Part shown: piece after piece, positions 50,206 through 58,980 of the stretch
Layout: each line of letters begins with the position of its first letter
Numbering within the stretch: position 1 is the first letter of the stretch
Origin: Streptomyces sp. S.PNR 29
GTDB taxonomy: Bacteria; Actinomycetota; Actinomycetes; Streptomycetales; Streptomycetaceae
Reading direction: 5' to 3'
Assembly (NCBI RefSeq): GCF_030386795.1
Contig: NZ_JANUQM010000001.1
Location: 864,363 to 928,362 of the forward strand
DNA: 64,000 nucleotides
The notes under the pieces: model-generated
What the model saw: the letters and a program-made list of their open reading frames with translations, nothing else
Told to the model about the DNA's origin: nothing
The model's database searches: none
Translations under genes and position numbers: made by a program

Positions 50206-51426
50206 TCAGCCGCGGCCGGAGCTCCCGACGCTCAGCCCCTCCCCCGACACCGTCACCCGGATGCCGTCCCGTTCCACGCGTACGTCCCGCAGGCGCAGTT
50301 CGCCCTGTGGCGGCTCCGGGAGCTGGAAGCCGAGGGACAGCCGGTCGCTGAGGACCGGGCGGGTCAGGCGGGACAGGGCGTCGAGGAGGTCCGGGGACAG
50401 GCCCAGGCGGGAGAGGAGTTCGGGGTTGCCGGCGGCCAGGTCGAAGAGGTTGAGCCGCATGGCCTGACGGACGAAGCCGGGGGAGCCGGTGAGCGCGGCG
50501 AGCTCGGAGTCGTCGCGCAGGGCCGCCTGGACCGTGGCGTCGGGCACGCCGAGCCGCCGGACCAGCTCGGGCACCGCCAGCAGCGCCCGCGCCTCACGGG
50601 TGCCGCGCGCGACCCGCCGGGCGGACTCGGGCGTGAGGTGCAGGCCCTCCGAGGGGCCGCTGCCGGGGCGGTACGTCGCCACGTCCCCGATGTCCAGGCG
50701 CATTCCGCCGATCTCGGTGGCGATGCCCCGGTCGCCGTCCCGCGTGATGCGGGCCTCGGCGCGCAGCCGCAGATCCTGCCCGGCGACCGGCAGCCTGCCC
50801 CGCGCCCGGATGCGGTCACGCCCCTCACCGGTGAACGTCACCTGGGAGGCGCCCAGTTCACGGTTCAGGTCGTCGAAGGAGAGCAGGACGTCCCCGCTCA
50901 TCTCGGGCACGCGCACGCCGCGTACGGCGGTCGGTCCGTCGGTGTCCAGCCGTACGTCACGGGCCGTCGCCGACACCTTCGCCAGCGACACCCGGTCGGC
51001 CGCCACGTCCGGCACGGTCACCCGCACCGACTCCAGCCGCTCGTCGACGACCTGGGTGAGGAAGGGGAAGCCGTCGATCTGCACCTCGGGGGCGGCCGTC
51101 AGCTTCATCCGGTCCTTGAGCGTCTCCGCCGCCCGCTGCTCGGCGTACAGCACGGCCCAGCGGTCGGCGAGGGTGAGGAGTACGGCGAGGACGGCGAGCC
51201 CCACCACCGCCTTCAACGCGAGCGGCAGCCCCGCGAACCGGCCACGCCGACGCCGCCGGCCGCCCCGGCGGTGGTTGGGCGGGGCCCAGGGCTCCTCGTC
51301 CCCGCTCTCGGAGGCGACGCCGTCGGAGGCGTCACCGTCGGGGGTGACACCATCGAGGGCGTCACCATCGGGGGCGACACAGGCGTCCGTATCGGGATGC
51401 GTCACGGTGTGGTGGGGGGTACGCAT
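50206..51426 (-). CDS. DUF2993 protein, larger paralogue
   Basis: 406 residues. The Asp/Gly/Val-rich disordered N-terminus (TPDGDASDGV-type repeats, 15-45) and a basic stretch (RRGGRRRRRGRF) precede one transmembrane helix (about 67-88) and an extracytoplasmic DUF2993 domain with VQIDGFPFLTQVVDERLESVRV. A paralogue is encoded at 29887-30627. A role in envelope lipid handling is inferred. It converges on the pectinolytic gene with 38 bp between. Confidence 0.85.
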   Translation of the reverse strand: MRTPHHTVTHPDTDACVAPDGDALDGVTPDGDASDGVASESGDEEPWAPPNHRRGGRRRRRGRFAGLPLALKAVVGLAVLAVLLTLADRWAVLYAEQRAAETLKDRMKLTAAPEVQIDGFPFLTQVVDERLESVRVTVPDVAADRVSLAKVSATARDVRLDTDGPTAVRGVRVPEMSGDVLLSFDDLNRELGASQVTFTGEGRDRIRARGRLPVAGQDLRLRAEARITRDGDRGIATEIGGMRLDIGDVATYRPGSGPSEGLHLTPESARRVARGTREARALLAVPELVRRLGVPDATVQAALRDDSELAALTGSPGFVRQAMRLNLFDLAAGNPELLSRLGLSPDLLDALSRLTRPVLSDRLSLGFQLPEPPQGELRLRDVRVERDGIRVTVSGEGLSVGSSGRG

Positions 51427-51500
51427 CGATCTATCCGATCATGCGTACGGGCCCCTCTCGCAACCTCAACCGGAGGTCTGCGACGCATGTCACGGACAGG

Positions 51501-52427
51501 TCACGTCTCCGTCCGGTACATCAGGTCCGCCTCGTGCGTGACGAACCCCAGCCGCTCGTACACCGACACCGCCGCCGTGTTGTCGGCGTCGACGTACAGC
51601 ATCGCCGTGGGCAGACCCTGCGCCGCCAGATGCCGCAGGCCGATCGCCGTCAGGGCCTTGCCGAGGCCCCCGCCCTGGGCGTCCGGGCTGATGCCGAGCA
51701 CGTACACCTCCCCGAGCTGCTCCTCGGCATGGACCTTGGTCCAGTGAAAGCCGATCAGTTCCCCGCCCCGGAAGGCGAGGAAGAAGCCCGCCGGGTCGAA
51801 CCACGGTTCGGCCTTGCGGTCGTCGAGGTCCCGCTGGGTGAGGGCGCCCTGCTCGGGATGGTGGGCGAAGGCGGCGGCGTTCACGGCGAGCCAGGCCGCG
51901 TCGTCCTGCCCGGGCACGAAGGTCCGTACCGTCACGCCCTGGGGCAGGACCGGCTCGGGCAGCTCGAAGCCGCTCAACGGCCGCCGCATCTGGCGCAGTT
52001 CGCGGAACAGGGTGAGGCCGAGGACCTGCGCGAGGTGCCGGGCGGCGGAGTGCCCGCCGTGCGCCCACACCCGCAGCCGCTTGCCGGACGCGGCGAGCAG
52101 CGCCGAGCCGAGTGCCCGGCCGTGGCCCTGACCTCGGTGCGAGGGGTGCACGACCAGCTCGGCGGCCGGCGGTTCCACCGGGTCGGTGTCCTCCAGCTGG
52201 GCGTAGCCGACGAGTTCGCCGTCCACGGTGAGCAGCAGATGGGAGACGCCCTCGCGCTCGCCGCCGCGCAACTGCAACCGCCCCTGTTCGGACACCGCCT
52301 GCTGCCCGTCGGTCCGGGCGGCCTCGGCGAGCAGTCCGAGGACGGCCTCGGTCTGCTCCGGAGAGAGAGCGGAATGGGTCTCGATCGAACGGGAGCGGCC
52401 GGGCCGTACGCTGTCGTCGCTGGTCAT
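51501..52427 (-). CDS. mshD: Mycothiol synthase MshD
   Basis: 308 residues of two tandem GNAT domains. The C-terminal active one has VYVLGISPDAQGGGLGKALT (acetyl-CoA loop Q-G-G-G-L-G) and LYVDADNTAAVSVYERLGF. The N-terminal one has LVVHPSHRGQGHGRAL. MshD acetylates the cysteinyl-glucosaminyl-inositol intermediate to complete mycothiol. mshB and mshC are not in the window, and mshA is 48 kb away. The ATG lacks a clear ribosome site. It is divergent to the nucleotidase. Confidence 0.95.
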   Translation of the reverse strand: MTSDDSVRPGRSRSIETHSALSPEQTEAVLGLLAEAARTDGQQAVSEQGRLQLRGGEREGVSHLLLTVDGELVGYAQLEDTDPVEPPAAELVVHPSHRGQGHGRALGSALLAASGKRLRVWAHGGHSAARHLAQVLGLTLFRELRQMRRPLSGFELPEPVLPQGVTVRTFVPGQDDAAWLAVNAAAFAHHPEQGALTQRDLDDRKAEPWFDPAGFFLAFRGGELIGFHWTKVHAEEQLGEVYVLGISPDAQGGGLGKALTAIGLRHLAAQGLPTAMLYVDADNTAAVSVYERLGFVTHEADLMYRTET

Positions 52428-52598
52428 GGGTATGAGGGTAAGGGGCCGGTCCCGCAAAGTGGCGGCAAAGAAGCAACCAGGATGTAACCACGAAACCTCT
52501 GTTGCGCTACGCGCGTTGACCCTAGGCTGCGCCGGATGGGCCACCGCCTGAACCGACCCGGCGGGCCCGGCAGATCCAGCAGATCCCCAGGGGGGCGT

Positions 52599-54413
52599 AT
52601 GCCAGCCACTTCACCGACGGACCAGCAGCGTCGCAGACGCCGTACGAACCGTCTCCTCGCTCTCGCCGCCGGTGCCACCGCCGTCGGCGCGCTCACCGCG
52701 GCGGCTGCCCTGCCGGCGTCGGCCGGCGAGAGCCACCAGCCGGGCGGCCACTTCCCGGGCCGCTACCAGGACGTCCAACTGCTGTCCTTCAACGACCTGC
52801 ACGGCAACCTGGAGCCGCCGTCCGGTTCCTCCGGCCGGGTCACCGAGCTCCAGCCCGACGGCACGACGAAGACGATCGACGCGGGCGGTGTGGAGTACCT
52901 CGCCACGCACCTGCGCAAGGCGCGCGAGGGCGAGAAGTACTCCATCACCGCGGCCGGCGGTGACATGGTCGGCGCCTCGCCGCTGATCTCCGGTCTCTTC
53001 CACGACGAGCCGACCATCGAGGCGCTGAACGAGCTCGACCTCGACGTCACCTCCGTCGGCAACCACGAGTTCGACGAGGGCGCCAGGGAGCTGTCCCGCC
53101 TGCAGAACGGCGGCTGCCACCCGACGGACGGCTGCTACACGGACACGGAGTTCCAGGGCGCCGACTTCCCGTACCTGGCCGCCAACGTCCTCGACGAGAA
53201 GACGAAGAAGCCGATCCTCAAGCCCTACTGGGTGTGGAAGAAGAAGGACGTCAAGGTCGGCTTCATCGGCGTCACCCTGGAGGGCACCCCGGACATCGTC
53301 TCCGCGGACGGGGTCAAGGGCCTGGTCTTCAAGGACGAGGTCGAGACGATCAACAAGTACGCCAAGGTGCTGCAGAAGCAGGGCGTGAAGTCGATCGTCG
53401 CCCTCATCCACGAGGGCGGCTTCCCGGCCTCGACGGCGTACAACTACGACTGCGACGCGCCGGGCGCGGGCGACGGCATCTCCGGCCCGATCGCCGACAT
53501 CGCCAAGAACATCACGCCGCAGGTGGACGCGCTGGTGACGGGCCACACCCACGCCGCGTACGTCTGCACGATCCCCGACCCGTCGGGCAAGCCCCGCATG
53601 GTCACCTCGGCCGCGTCCTTCGGCCGCCTGTACACGGACACCACGCTGACGTACGACCGCTGGACGGGTGACATCGCCCGTACGGCGGTGAAGTCGGCGA
53701 ACCACGTGGTCACCCGGGACGTCCCCAAGGCGCCCGACATGACCGAGCTGATCGGCAAGTGGAACACCCTCGCCGCCCCCATCGGCAACCGCGCCATCGG
53801 CTACATCTCGGCCGACATCCCCAACACCGGCACCGAGTCCCCGATGGGCGACCTGATCGCCGACGCGCAACTCGCCCACGGCAAGGAGCTCGACCCTCGG
53901 ACGGACCTGGCGCTGATGAACCCGGGCGGTGTCCGGGCCGGGCTGACGTACGCGGCCAAGGGCAGTGAGGGCGACGGTGTCGTGACCTTCGCCGAGGGCT
54001 TCACGGTCCAGCCGTTCGCCAACACGGTCAACCTCCAGGACTTCACGGGCGCCCAGCTGATCCAGGTGCTCAAGGAGCAGGTGAGCGGCTCCAACGCCGC
54101 CGCGCCGAAGATCCTTCAGGTCTCGTCGGGTCTGACGTACACGCTGGACCTGACGAAGACGGGCGCCGACCGTGTGGTCACCGACTCCATCCGGCTGAAC
54201 GGTGCCGCGATCGACCCGTCGGCCACCTACCGCGTCGCGACGAACAGCTTCCTCGCGGGCGGCGGCGACGGCTTCCCGACGCTGGCCCAGGGCACGAACG
54301 ACCTGGTGGGCAGCGACGACCTGACGGCGCTGGAGAAGTACCTGACGGCCAACTCGTCGCCCACGACCCCGATCGCCCCGCCGAAGGCGGACCGGATCAC
54401 GGTCGTGCGTTAG
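52599..54413 (+). CDS. Secreted 5'-nucleotidase/2',3'-cyclic phosphodiesterase family
   Basis: 604 residues. The signal peptide has a very basic start (RRRRRTNRLLAL), compatible with Sec or Tat export, ending PASAG. The calcineurin-like metallophosphatase domain holds FNDLHGNL, AGGDMVG, VGNHEFDEG, ALIHEGG and GHTHAAY (metal ligands). The C-terminal 5'-nucleotidase domain contains NPGGVRAGL and FLAGGGDGFP. The enzyme releases phosphate from nucleotides outside the cell. A strong terminator follows. Confidence 0.94.
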   Translation: MPATSPTDQQRRRRRTNRLLALAAGATAVGALTAAAALPASAGESHQPGGHFPGRYQDVQLLSFNDLHGNLEPPSGSSGRVTELQPDGTTKTIDAGGVEYLATHLRKAREGEKYSITAAGGDMVGASPLISGLFHDEPTIEALNELDLDVTSVGNHEFDEGARELSRLQNGGCHPTDGCYTDTEFQGADFPYLAANVLDEKTKKPILKPYWVWKKKDVKVGFIGVTLEGTPDIVSADGVKGLVFKDEVETINKYAKVLQKQGVKSIVALIHEGGFPASTAYNYDCDAPGAGDGISGPIADIAKNITPQVDALVTGHTHAAYVCTIPDPSGKPRMVTSAASFGRLYTDTTLTYDRWTGDIARTAVKSANHVVTRDVPKAPDMTELIGKWNTLAAPIGNRAIGYISADIPNTGTESPMGDLIADAQLAHGKELDPRTDLALMNPGGVRAGLTYAAKGSEGDGVVTFAEGFTVQPFANTVNLQDFTGAQLIQVLKEQVSGSNAAAPKILQVSSGLTYTLDLTKTGADRVVTDSIRLNGAAIDPSATYRVATNSFLAGGGDGFPTLAQGTNDLVGSDDLTALEKYLTANSSPTTPIAPPKADRITVVR

Positions 54414-54442
54414 GGGCGTTTCGAAAGTCCCGCACAGCACCC

Positions 54443-54473
54443 ACGGGGCCGGGCCGAACGTGCCCGGCCCCGT
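54443..54473. terminator. Stem-loop terminator
   Basis: A perfect 12-bp stem (arms ACGGGGCCGGGC and GCCCGGCCCCGT) closes a 7-nt loop between convergent genes, so it likely works in both directions. Confidence 0.85.
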
Positions 54474-54500
54474 TCGGCATTCCGGATACTTCCGGCACGG

Positions 54501-55091
54501 TCACAGGATCTGGTCGATGTGATGGTCGAGCACGCGGGCGGCGGCCTCCGGTGAGCGATACCCAAGGGCGACGTCCACTCCCAGACTTGTGGCGAGTGAC
54601 CAGCAGATGTCCGCGTCGATGCGGTCGTCGCCGCGCGGCTCGCCGCCTCGCTCCTGGCGGGCCGCGGCGATGAGTCCGGCGGTGAAGGAGAGCAGTTCGT
54701 CGTCGCCCGGAGCCAGGACACTGGCCGTCGTCGGGTCGGAGACGGCCCGCCCCGCCGCCGCCAGGGAGAACCGCATGAGCCGCGTGCTCTCCTCGTCAGG
54801 GCTGATCAAGGCGTGGAGGCATGCGCGGAGCACCGCTTCCGGGCTCGTCGCGCCGGCCGCCCCGACCGCGTTCTCGATGTTCGTGTTCACGGCTCGGACG
54901 GCCCGGTCGAGCGCGTCGCGGATCAGGGCCTGCATCGACGAGTAGTAGTGCTGCACGTGCCCCATGGAGACGCCCGCCTCGTCGGCCACCTTGCGCAGCG
55001 TCACCTGCTCGATGCCACCCCGGACGGCCAGCGCCCAGACGGCTTCGACCAGCCGCCTCCTGCGCTCCTCCTGATCCACGATCTTCGGCAC
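54501..55091 (-). CDS. TetR family transcriptional regulator
   Basis: 196 residues. The helix-turn-helix (GIEQVTLRKVADEAGVSMGHVQHYYSSMQALI) with GHVQHYY is of the BetI/PaaX-like TetR group. The ligand-binding part includes ARVLDHHIDQIL at the end. GTG start. It is divergent to a 71-residue membrane protein gene, and the 22-bp palindrome at 55155-55176 lies between the two. Confidence 0.88.
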   Translation of the reverse strand: MPKIVDQEERRRRLVEAVWALAVRGGIEQVTLRKVADEAGVSMGHVQHYYSSMQALIRDALDRAVRAVNTNIENAVGAAGATSPEAVLRACLHALISPDEESTRLMRFSLAAAGRAVSDPTTASVLAPGDDELLSFTAGLIAAARQERGGEPRGDDRIDADICWSLATSLGVDVALGYRSPEAAARVLDHHIDQIL

Positions 55092-55154
55092 GGCCGCCGC
55101 CTCCCTCTCCCGCGTTCACCATGCACTTGCATTGCGAACGGTCCTCTCGGCCCT

Positions 55155-55176
55155 TTACAGTGCAAGCGCACTGTAA
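55155..55176. promoter_or_regulatory. 22-bp TetR operator palindrome
   Basis: TTACAGTGC and GCACTGTAA are separated by AAGC. It lies 64 bp before the tetR GTG and 57 bp before the small membrane protein ATG. A related TGCACTTGCATTGC lies at 55120-55135, possibly a second weaker site. Confidence 0.75.
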
Positions 55177-55232
55177 CCGTCCGGCGCGCGCCTCTGCGCT
55201 GCGACGACGTTCTGGGATCCGGAAGGCATCAC

Positions 55233-55448
55233 ATGAAGTACGACATCTTTCAAGGCCTCGGCGTGGTTCTTCTCGCCCTGGGAGCGCAGGGAGCGATCCG
55301 CCAGCTCATCGACCACGACAACGCCGGCCTGCTCGGCTGGTTACCGGGCGGATTCGCAGCCGGCATCACCGTCCATGCACTCGCCGTCGTGATCGGCGCG
55401 ATTGTCGCGAGCTGGGCCCGTGGTGCGGGGAAGGCGGCGAAGAGGTGA
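55233..55448 (+). CDS. 71-residue two-helix membrane protein, contains TTA codon
   Basis: Two hydrophobic segments (IFQGLGVVLLALGAQGAI and GFAAGITVHALAVVIGAIVASW) flank a short loop with DHDNAG. Codon 37 (55341-55343) is TTA. The ribosome site is GGAAGG. It sits opposite the TetR gene under a shared palindrome, so the TetR protein probably represses it. The function is unknown; small membrane proteins under TetR control are often transport accessories. Confidence 0.75.
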   Translation: MKYDIFQGLGVVLLALGAQGAIRQLIDHDNAGLLGWLPGGFAAGITVHALAVVIGAIVASWARGAGKAAKR

Positions 55449-55555
55449 TGTGCCCTGGTCAAGGTCACCGGAGCCATGCACGGCGCGCTGAAGGTGCGCG
55501 TTCCCCGAGAACCGGTCTCCCCGGGAACCGGCCTTGACTTTCCGGATCATTATCC

Positions 55556-55591
55556 ACCACCCTTTCACTACTCAATTAGTGAAAGGGTGGT
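55556..55591. promoter_or_regulatory. 36-bp operator palindrome of YtrA-type GntR operon
   Basis: Perfect 15-bp arms (ACCACCCTTTCACTA and its complement TAGTGAAAGGGTGGT) flank CTCAAT. It ends 8 bp before the chosen GTG start and follows a TTGACT hexamer at 55534 that may be a -35 box. Binding by the GntR protein would close the promoter. Confidence 0.85.
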
Positions 55592-55598
55592 AGCGCGA

Positions 55599-55991
55599 GT
55601 GGTCGAGTACCGCATCGACCGGCACAGCGGCGTGGCCACCTACGTCCAGATCGTCCAGCAGACCAAACAGGCCCTGCGCCTGGGCCTGCTGGAGCCGGGC
55701 GACCGGCTGCCGACGGCCCGTGAGGTCGTCGAGGCCACCGCCATCAACCCCAACACCGTCCTGAAGGCCTACCGCGAACTGGAACGCGAGGGGCTGGTCG
55801 AGGCGCGGCGCGGGCTCGGGACCTTCGTACGACGGTCCCTGGGCACCGCACCGGCCGACGACTCCCCGCTGCGCACCGAGCTGGACGCGTGGGCGCGGCG
55901 GGCTGCCGGGGCCGGGCTGGAGCGGGAGGACGTGGCCGCACTCTTCACAGCCGTACTGGAGAAGCACTTCCCGGGGGGAGAACCGTCATGA
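55599..55991 (+). CDS. GntR regulator, YtrA subfamily
   Basis: 130 residues. Winged helix (YVQIVQQTKQALRLGLLEPGDRLPTAREVVEATAINPNTVLKAYRELEREGLV) with the short C-terminal helices of the YtrA group. GTG 55599 begins VVEYRIDRHSGVATY, a common start for this family; GTG 55587 lies inside the palindrome. Its stop overlaps the ABC ATPase start (ATGA). YtrA proteins repress ABC operons and respond to cell-wall antibiotics. Confidence 0.9.
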   Translation: MVEYRIDRHSGVATYVQIVQQTKQALRLGLLEPGDRLPTAREVVEATAINPNTVLKAYRELEREGLVEARRGLGTFVRRSLGTAPADDSPLRTELDAWARRAAGAGLEREDVAALFTAVLEKHFPGGEPS

Positions 55992-56869
55992 CCGACACCG
56001 CCATGGAGGCGGCCGCAGTGGGCAAACGATTCCGGCGGCACGGGGACTGGGCGCTGCGCGACTGCACCTTCCGGCTGCCCGCCGGCCGCGTCTGCGCGGT
56101 CGTCGGCCCGAACGGCGCGGGCAAGTCCACCCTGCTCGCCCTCGCGGCCGGACTGCTCGCCCCCACCGAGGGCACGGTCACCGTCCTCGGCACGCACCCG
56201 GCCCGGGCCCGCGCCCGCGTGGGCTACACCGGCCAGGACAAGCCGCTGTACCCGCAGCTCACCGTCGCCGAGACCCTGCGCATGGGCGCCGACCTCAACC
56301 CCGGCCGCTGGGACGCCTCCACCGCCGAGCGGATCGTGGCCGGCGGCGACCTGAACCCCAGGGCGAAGGTCCGCTCCCTCTCCGGCGGCCAGCGCACCCG
56401 CGTGGCGCTCGCCCTGGCCCTGGCCAAGCGGCCGGAACTGCTGCTGCTCGACGAGCCGATGGCGGACCTCGACCCGCTGGCCCGGCACGAACTGATGGGC
56501 ACCCTGATGGGGCAGGCCGCCGAGCACGGCACCACGATCGTGATGTCCTCGCACGTGGTCGCCGAACTGGAGGGCTCCTGCGACCATCTGCTGCTCGTCG
56601 GCGGCGGCCGGATCCGGCTGTCCGGCGAGATCGACGACCTGCTGGCCGCCCACACCCGCGTGTCCGCACCGGCCGAGGCCTCCCTCGCCCCGCACACCGT
56701 CGTCGAGTCCCGCACCACCGGCCGCCAGCTCAGCGCACTGCTCCGCCCGGCCGCCCCGCTGCCCGGCGACTGGCGCACCGGCACGCCGACCCTGGAGGAG
56801 CTCGTCCTCTCCTATCTGCGCAACCCCGAGGCCCCCGCCTCCACCGCGCTCGCGGAGGCCGTCGCGTGA
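55988..56869 (+). CDS. ABC transporter ATP-binding protein of YtrA operon
   Basis: 293 residues. Walker A VVGPNGAGKSTLLAL, signature SLSGGQRTRVAL, Walker B LLLLDEPMADLDP and the switch region TIVMSSHVVAELEG are present. The C-terminal region is short. The four genes from the GntR regulator to the second permease overlap by 4 bp each, a single translationally coupled operon, probably exporting or sensing an envelope-active compound. Confidence 0.92.
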   Translation: MTDTAMEAAAVGKRFRRHGDWALRDCTFRLPAGRVCAVVGPNGAGKSTLLALAAGLLAPTEGTVTVLGTHPARARARVGYTGQDKPLYPQLTVAETLRMGADLNPGRWDASTAERIVAGGDLNPRAKVRSLSGGQRTRVALALALAKRPELLLLDEPMADLDPLARHELMGTLMGQAAEHGTTIVMSSHVVAELEGSCDHLLLVGGGRIRLSGEIDDLLAAHTRVSAPAEASLAPHTVVESRTTGRQLSALLRPAAPLPGDWRTGTPTLEELVLSYLRNPEAPASTALAEAVA

Positions 56870-57885
56870 CCGCACCGACCGTCCTCGCGCCCACCGCCGC
56901 GCCCCGCCAGGTCCGCTGGCTGCTGCGGCTGCACCGCCCGGCCCTGTACGCCTGGACCGGCCTCGTGCTCGCCACCGGCGCCGCGCTGCTGTGGCTGCGG
57001 GACCCGCTCACCGACGCCGCGGCGGATGCCTGGCAGCAGTACAACTCCTGTGCGTTCAACGGCCCCTGCCTGTACGACCAGGACGCGATCCTGCTCTACA
57101 AGGACGTCTACACGTACACGACCATCGCCGTCCTCGCCGTCCCCTTCCTGGCCGCCGCCTGGGCGGGCGCCGCGCTCACCGGCCGTGAACTGGAGACCGG
57201 CACGGCCCGGCTGGCATGGACGCAGGGCGTCTCCCCGGCGCGCTGGCTGGCCGCCGGGCTCACCGTCCCGGCCGCGCTGGTCACCGCCGGCACCGCTGTG
57301 CTGGTCCTGCTGCACCACCTGGCGTGGGCGGCGGGCGAGGGCCGTATCGACACCCACAAGGGCTGGTCCGACGTCCCCACCTTCTACGCGGGAGGTCCCG
57401 TCACCGTCGCCCTGGCCCTGACCGGTCTCCTGGCCGGCGCCCTGGCGGGCCTGCTACTGGCCCGCACCCTCGCCGCACTGGCCGCCGCCGTCGTCGCCGT
57501 GGCCGGGCTGTGGACGGCCGTCCTGTCGGCACTGCCGCATCTGTGGCCGTCGGTCACCCGCGTCACCGCACTGAGGGACGGCGTCTTCTCCGGCCCGGGC
57601 ATCACCGTCGACGAGGGCCTGGTGACCTCCACCGGGGCCCACGTGTCCCGGCCGTCGTGCGGCAGCACCGCGGAGTGCGGCGACCTGGGCGACCTGGGCG
57701 ACCTGTATGTCAGGCTCGACGCCGTCGGCCACTACCGCGACTACCACCCCCGGTCCCACTACTGGCCGCTCCAGCTGGTGGGGACCGGCGTCCTCATCGC
57801 CGTGGCCGTCCTGCTGGCCGTGGCCGCGTTCCACCTGCTGCGCCGCCGCACGGCCGCGCAGGGCCGCGAGGGGGCCGCCGTATGA
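56866..57885 (+). CDS. ABC permease 1 of YtrA operon
   Basis: 339 residues with about six transmembrane helices. Between the first two lies an extracytoplasmic loop with NSCAFNGPCLYDQD, and the later part has DYHPRSHYWPLQLVGTGVL, a motif shared with permease 2. ELETGTARLAWTQGVSPARWLA is the cytoplasmic coupling segment. GTG start overlapping the ATPase stop. Both permeases together would form the membrane domain. Confidence 0.88.
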   Translation: MTAPTVLAPTAAPRQVRWLLRLHRPALYAWTGLVLATGAALLWLRDPLTDAAADAWQQYNSCAFNGPCLYDQDAILLYKDVYTYTTIAVLAVPFLAAAWAGAALTGRELETGTARLAWTQGVSPARWLAAGLTVPAALVTAGTAVLVLLHHLAWAAGEGRIDTHKGWSDVPTFYAGGPVTVALALTGLLAGALAGLLLARTLAALAAAVVAVAGLWTAVLSALPHLWPSVTRVTALRDGVFSGPGITVDEGLVTSTGAHVSRPSCGSTAECGDLGDLGDLYVRLDAVGHYRDYHPRSHYWPLQLVGTGVLIAVAVLLAVAAFHLLRRRTAAQGREGAAV

Positions 57886-58739
57886 GCACGGCCATGGCCC
57901 TGCCGCGCACGGTCCTGCGCCTGCACCGCACCTCGCTGATCTGCTGGGGTGTCTTCGTCGCGGCCGTGCTCGGCTGGCTCGTCTGGCTGACCGAGGTCGA
58001 CGCGGCCCACATCCAGCACCTCAAGGCGACCTGCGCTCTCGACGACCCGTGCAACATCCCCTACCTCGGCTGGGCCCACGGCGAACGCGTCGGCTACGCC
58101 GCCCTGCTCGTCTGCTACGGCTTCCTCGCCGTCGCCGCCTTCGCCGGCAGCGCCCTGATCGCCCGCGAGCTGGAGTCCGGCACCGCCCACCTGGCCTGGA
58201 GCCAGGGCGTCACCCCCCACCGCTGGCTGGCCACCAAGCTCGCCGTGCCCGCGCTGGTGCTCACCGTCGGGGACAGCGCCCTGGTGTCGGCGTTCCGCTG
58301 GGCGTGGGCACCCCACCGCGAACTGAGGTACGGCGACGACTGGGCCTTCGGCGAGATCTTCGTGGCGCGCGGCCCGGCCACGGTGGCGTACGCCCTGTGC
58401 GCCCTCGCGGTCGGCGCGCTCACCGCGCTCGTGCTGCGCCGGACGCTGCCCGCCCTGGCGGTGTCGCTGGCCGCGATGGGCGCGCTCCATCTCACCCTGA
58501 CGCTGTGCCGCCGCTTCCTGTGGCCGACGGTGACGCACACCTCGGCGGCGGAGTTCGAGCTGCCCAACAGCGCCTGGCAGGTCGGATGGGGCAGGACCGG
58601 CACCGGCGGCCACTACGCCACCTACCACCCGCCGTCCCACTTCTGGCCGCTGCACCTCGTGGAGACCGGCATCGTCCTCGCCGTCACCGCGGCGGCCACC
58701 GTCGCCGCCTTCACGCTGCTGCGCCGCCGCACCGCCTGA
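57882..58739 (+). CDS. ABC permease 2 of YtrA operon
   Basis: 285 residues, a paralogue of permease 1 ([40 protein letters not shown]; loop with [12 protein letters not shown]). Six helices are visible. The start overlaps the permease 1 stop by 4 bp, and a stem-loop terminator follows 6 bp after its stop. It would pair with permease 1 in one transporter. Confidence 0.88.
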   Translation: MSTAMALPRTVLRLHRTSLICWGVFVAAVLGWLVWLTEVDAAHIQHLKATCALDDPCNIPYLGWAHGERVGYAALLVCYGFLAVAAFAGSALIARELESGTAHLAWSQGVTPHRWLATKLAVPALVLTVGDSALVSAFRWAWAPHRELRYGDDWAFGEIFVARGPATVAYALCALAVGALTALVLRRTLPALAVSLAAMGALHLTLTLCRRFLWPTVTHTSAAEFELPNSAWQVGWGRTGTGGHYATYHPPSHFWPLHLVETGIVLAVTAAATVAAFTLLRRRTA

Positions 58740-58744
58740 CACAC

Positions 58745-58782
58745 GGGGCGGATCGCGGCCGTGGACGCCCGTGATCCGCCCC
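58745..58782 (+). terminator. Stem-loop after the ABC operon
   Basis: GGGGCGGATC and GATCCGCCCC form a perfect 10-bp stem with an 18-nt loop. The following region to 58980 has no gene; it should contain the ppk promoter, but no clear PHO box was found there. Confidence 0.75.
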
Positions 58783-58980
58783 CCGCTATCCCACACGCCA
58801 TGTCGCCGTAACCACTGGTTCAGACGGGCTTGCGACGCTCGGCGAATGAAGCCCGCCGTGCCAGAGCCTTCGCCTCCCCCCGAGGGAACCTCGGGAAACG
58901 GGGACCTCCGTGTTGCCGCTGCGCTCCCGCCCGCCCTTTCCGACGCGCCTGTAACGCCCCGTGCGCGGAAGAATGGGTTT

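Noticed and set aside
51300..51400. Minisatellite in the DUF2993 gene
   Set aside because: The repeats encode the Asp/Gly/Val-rich disordered N-terminus in frame and look like ordinary coding low complexity.
58796..58980. PHO box before ppk
   Set aside because: Only one weak GGTTCAG half-site was seen, without an 11-bp partner.
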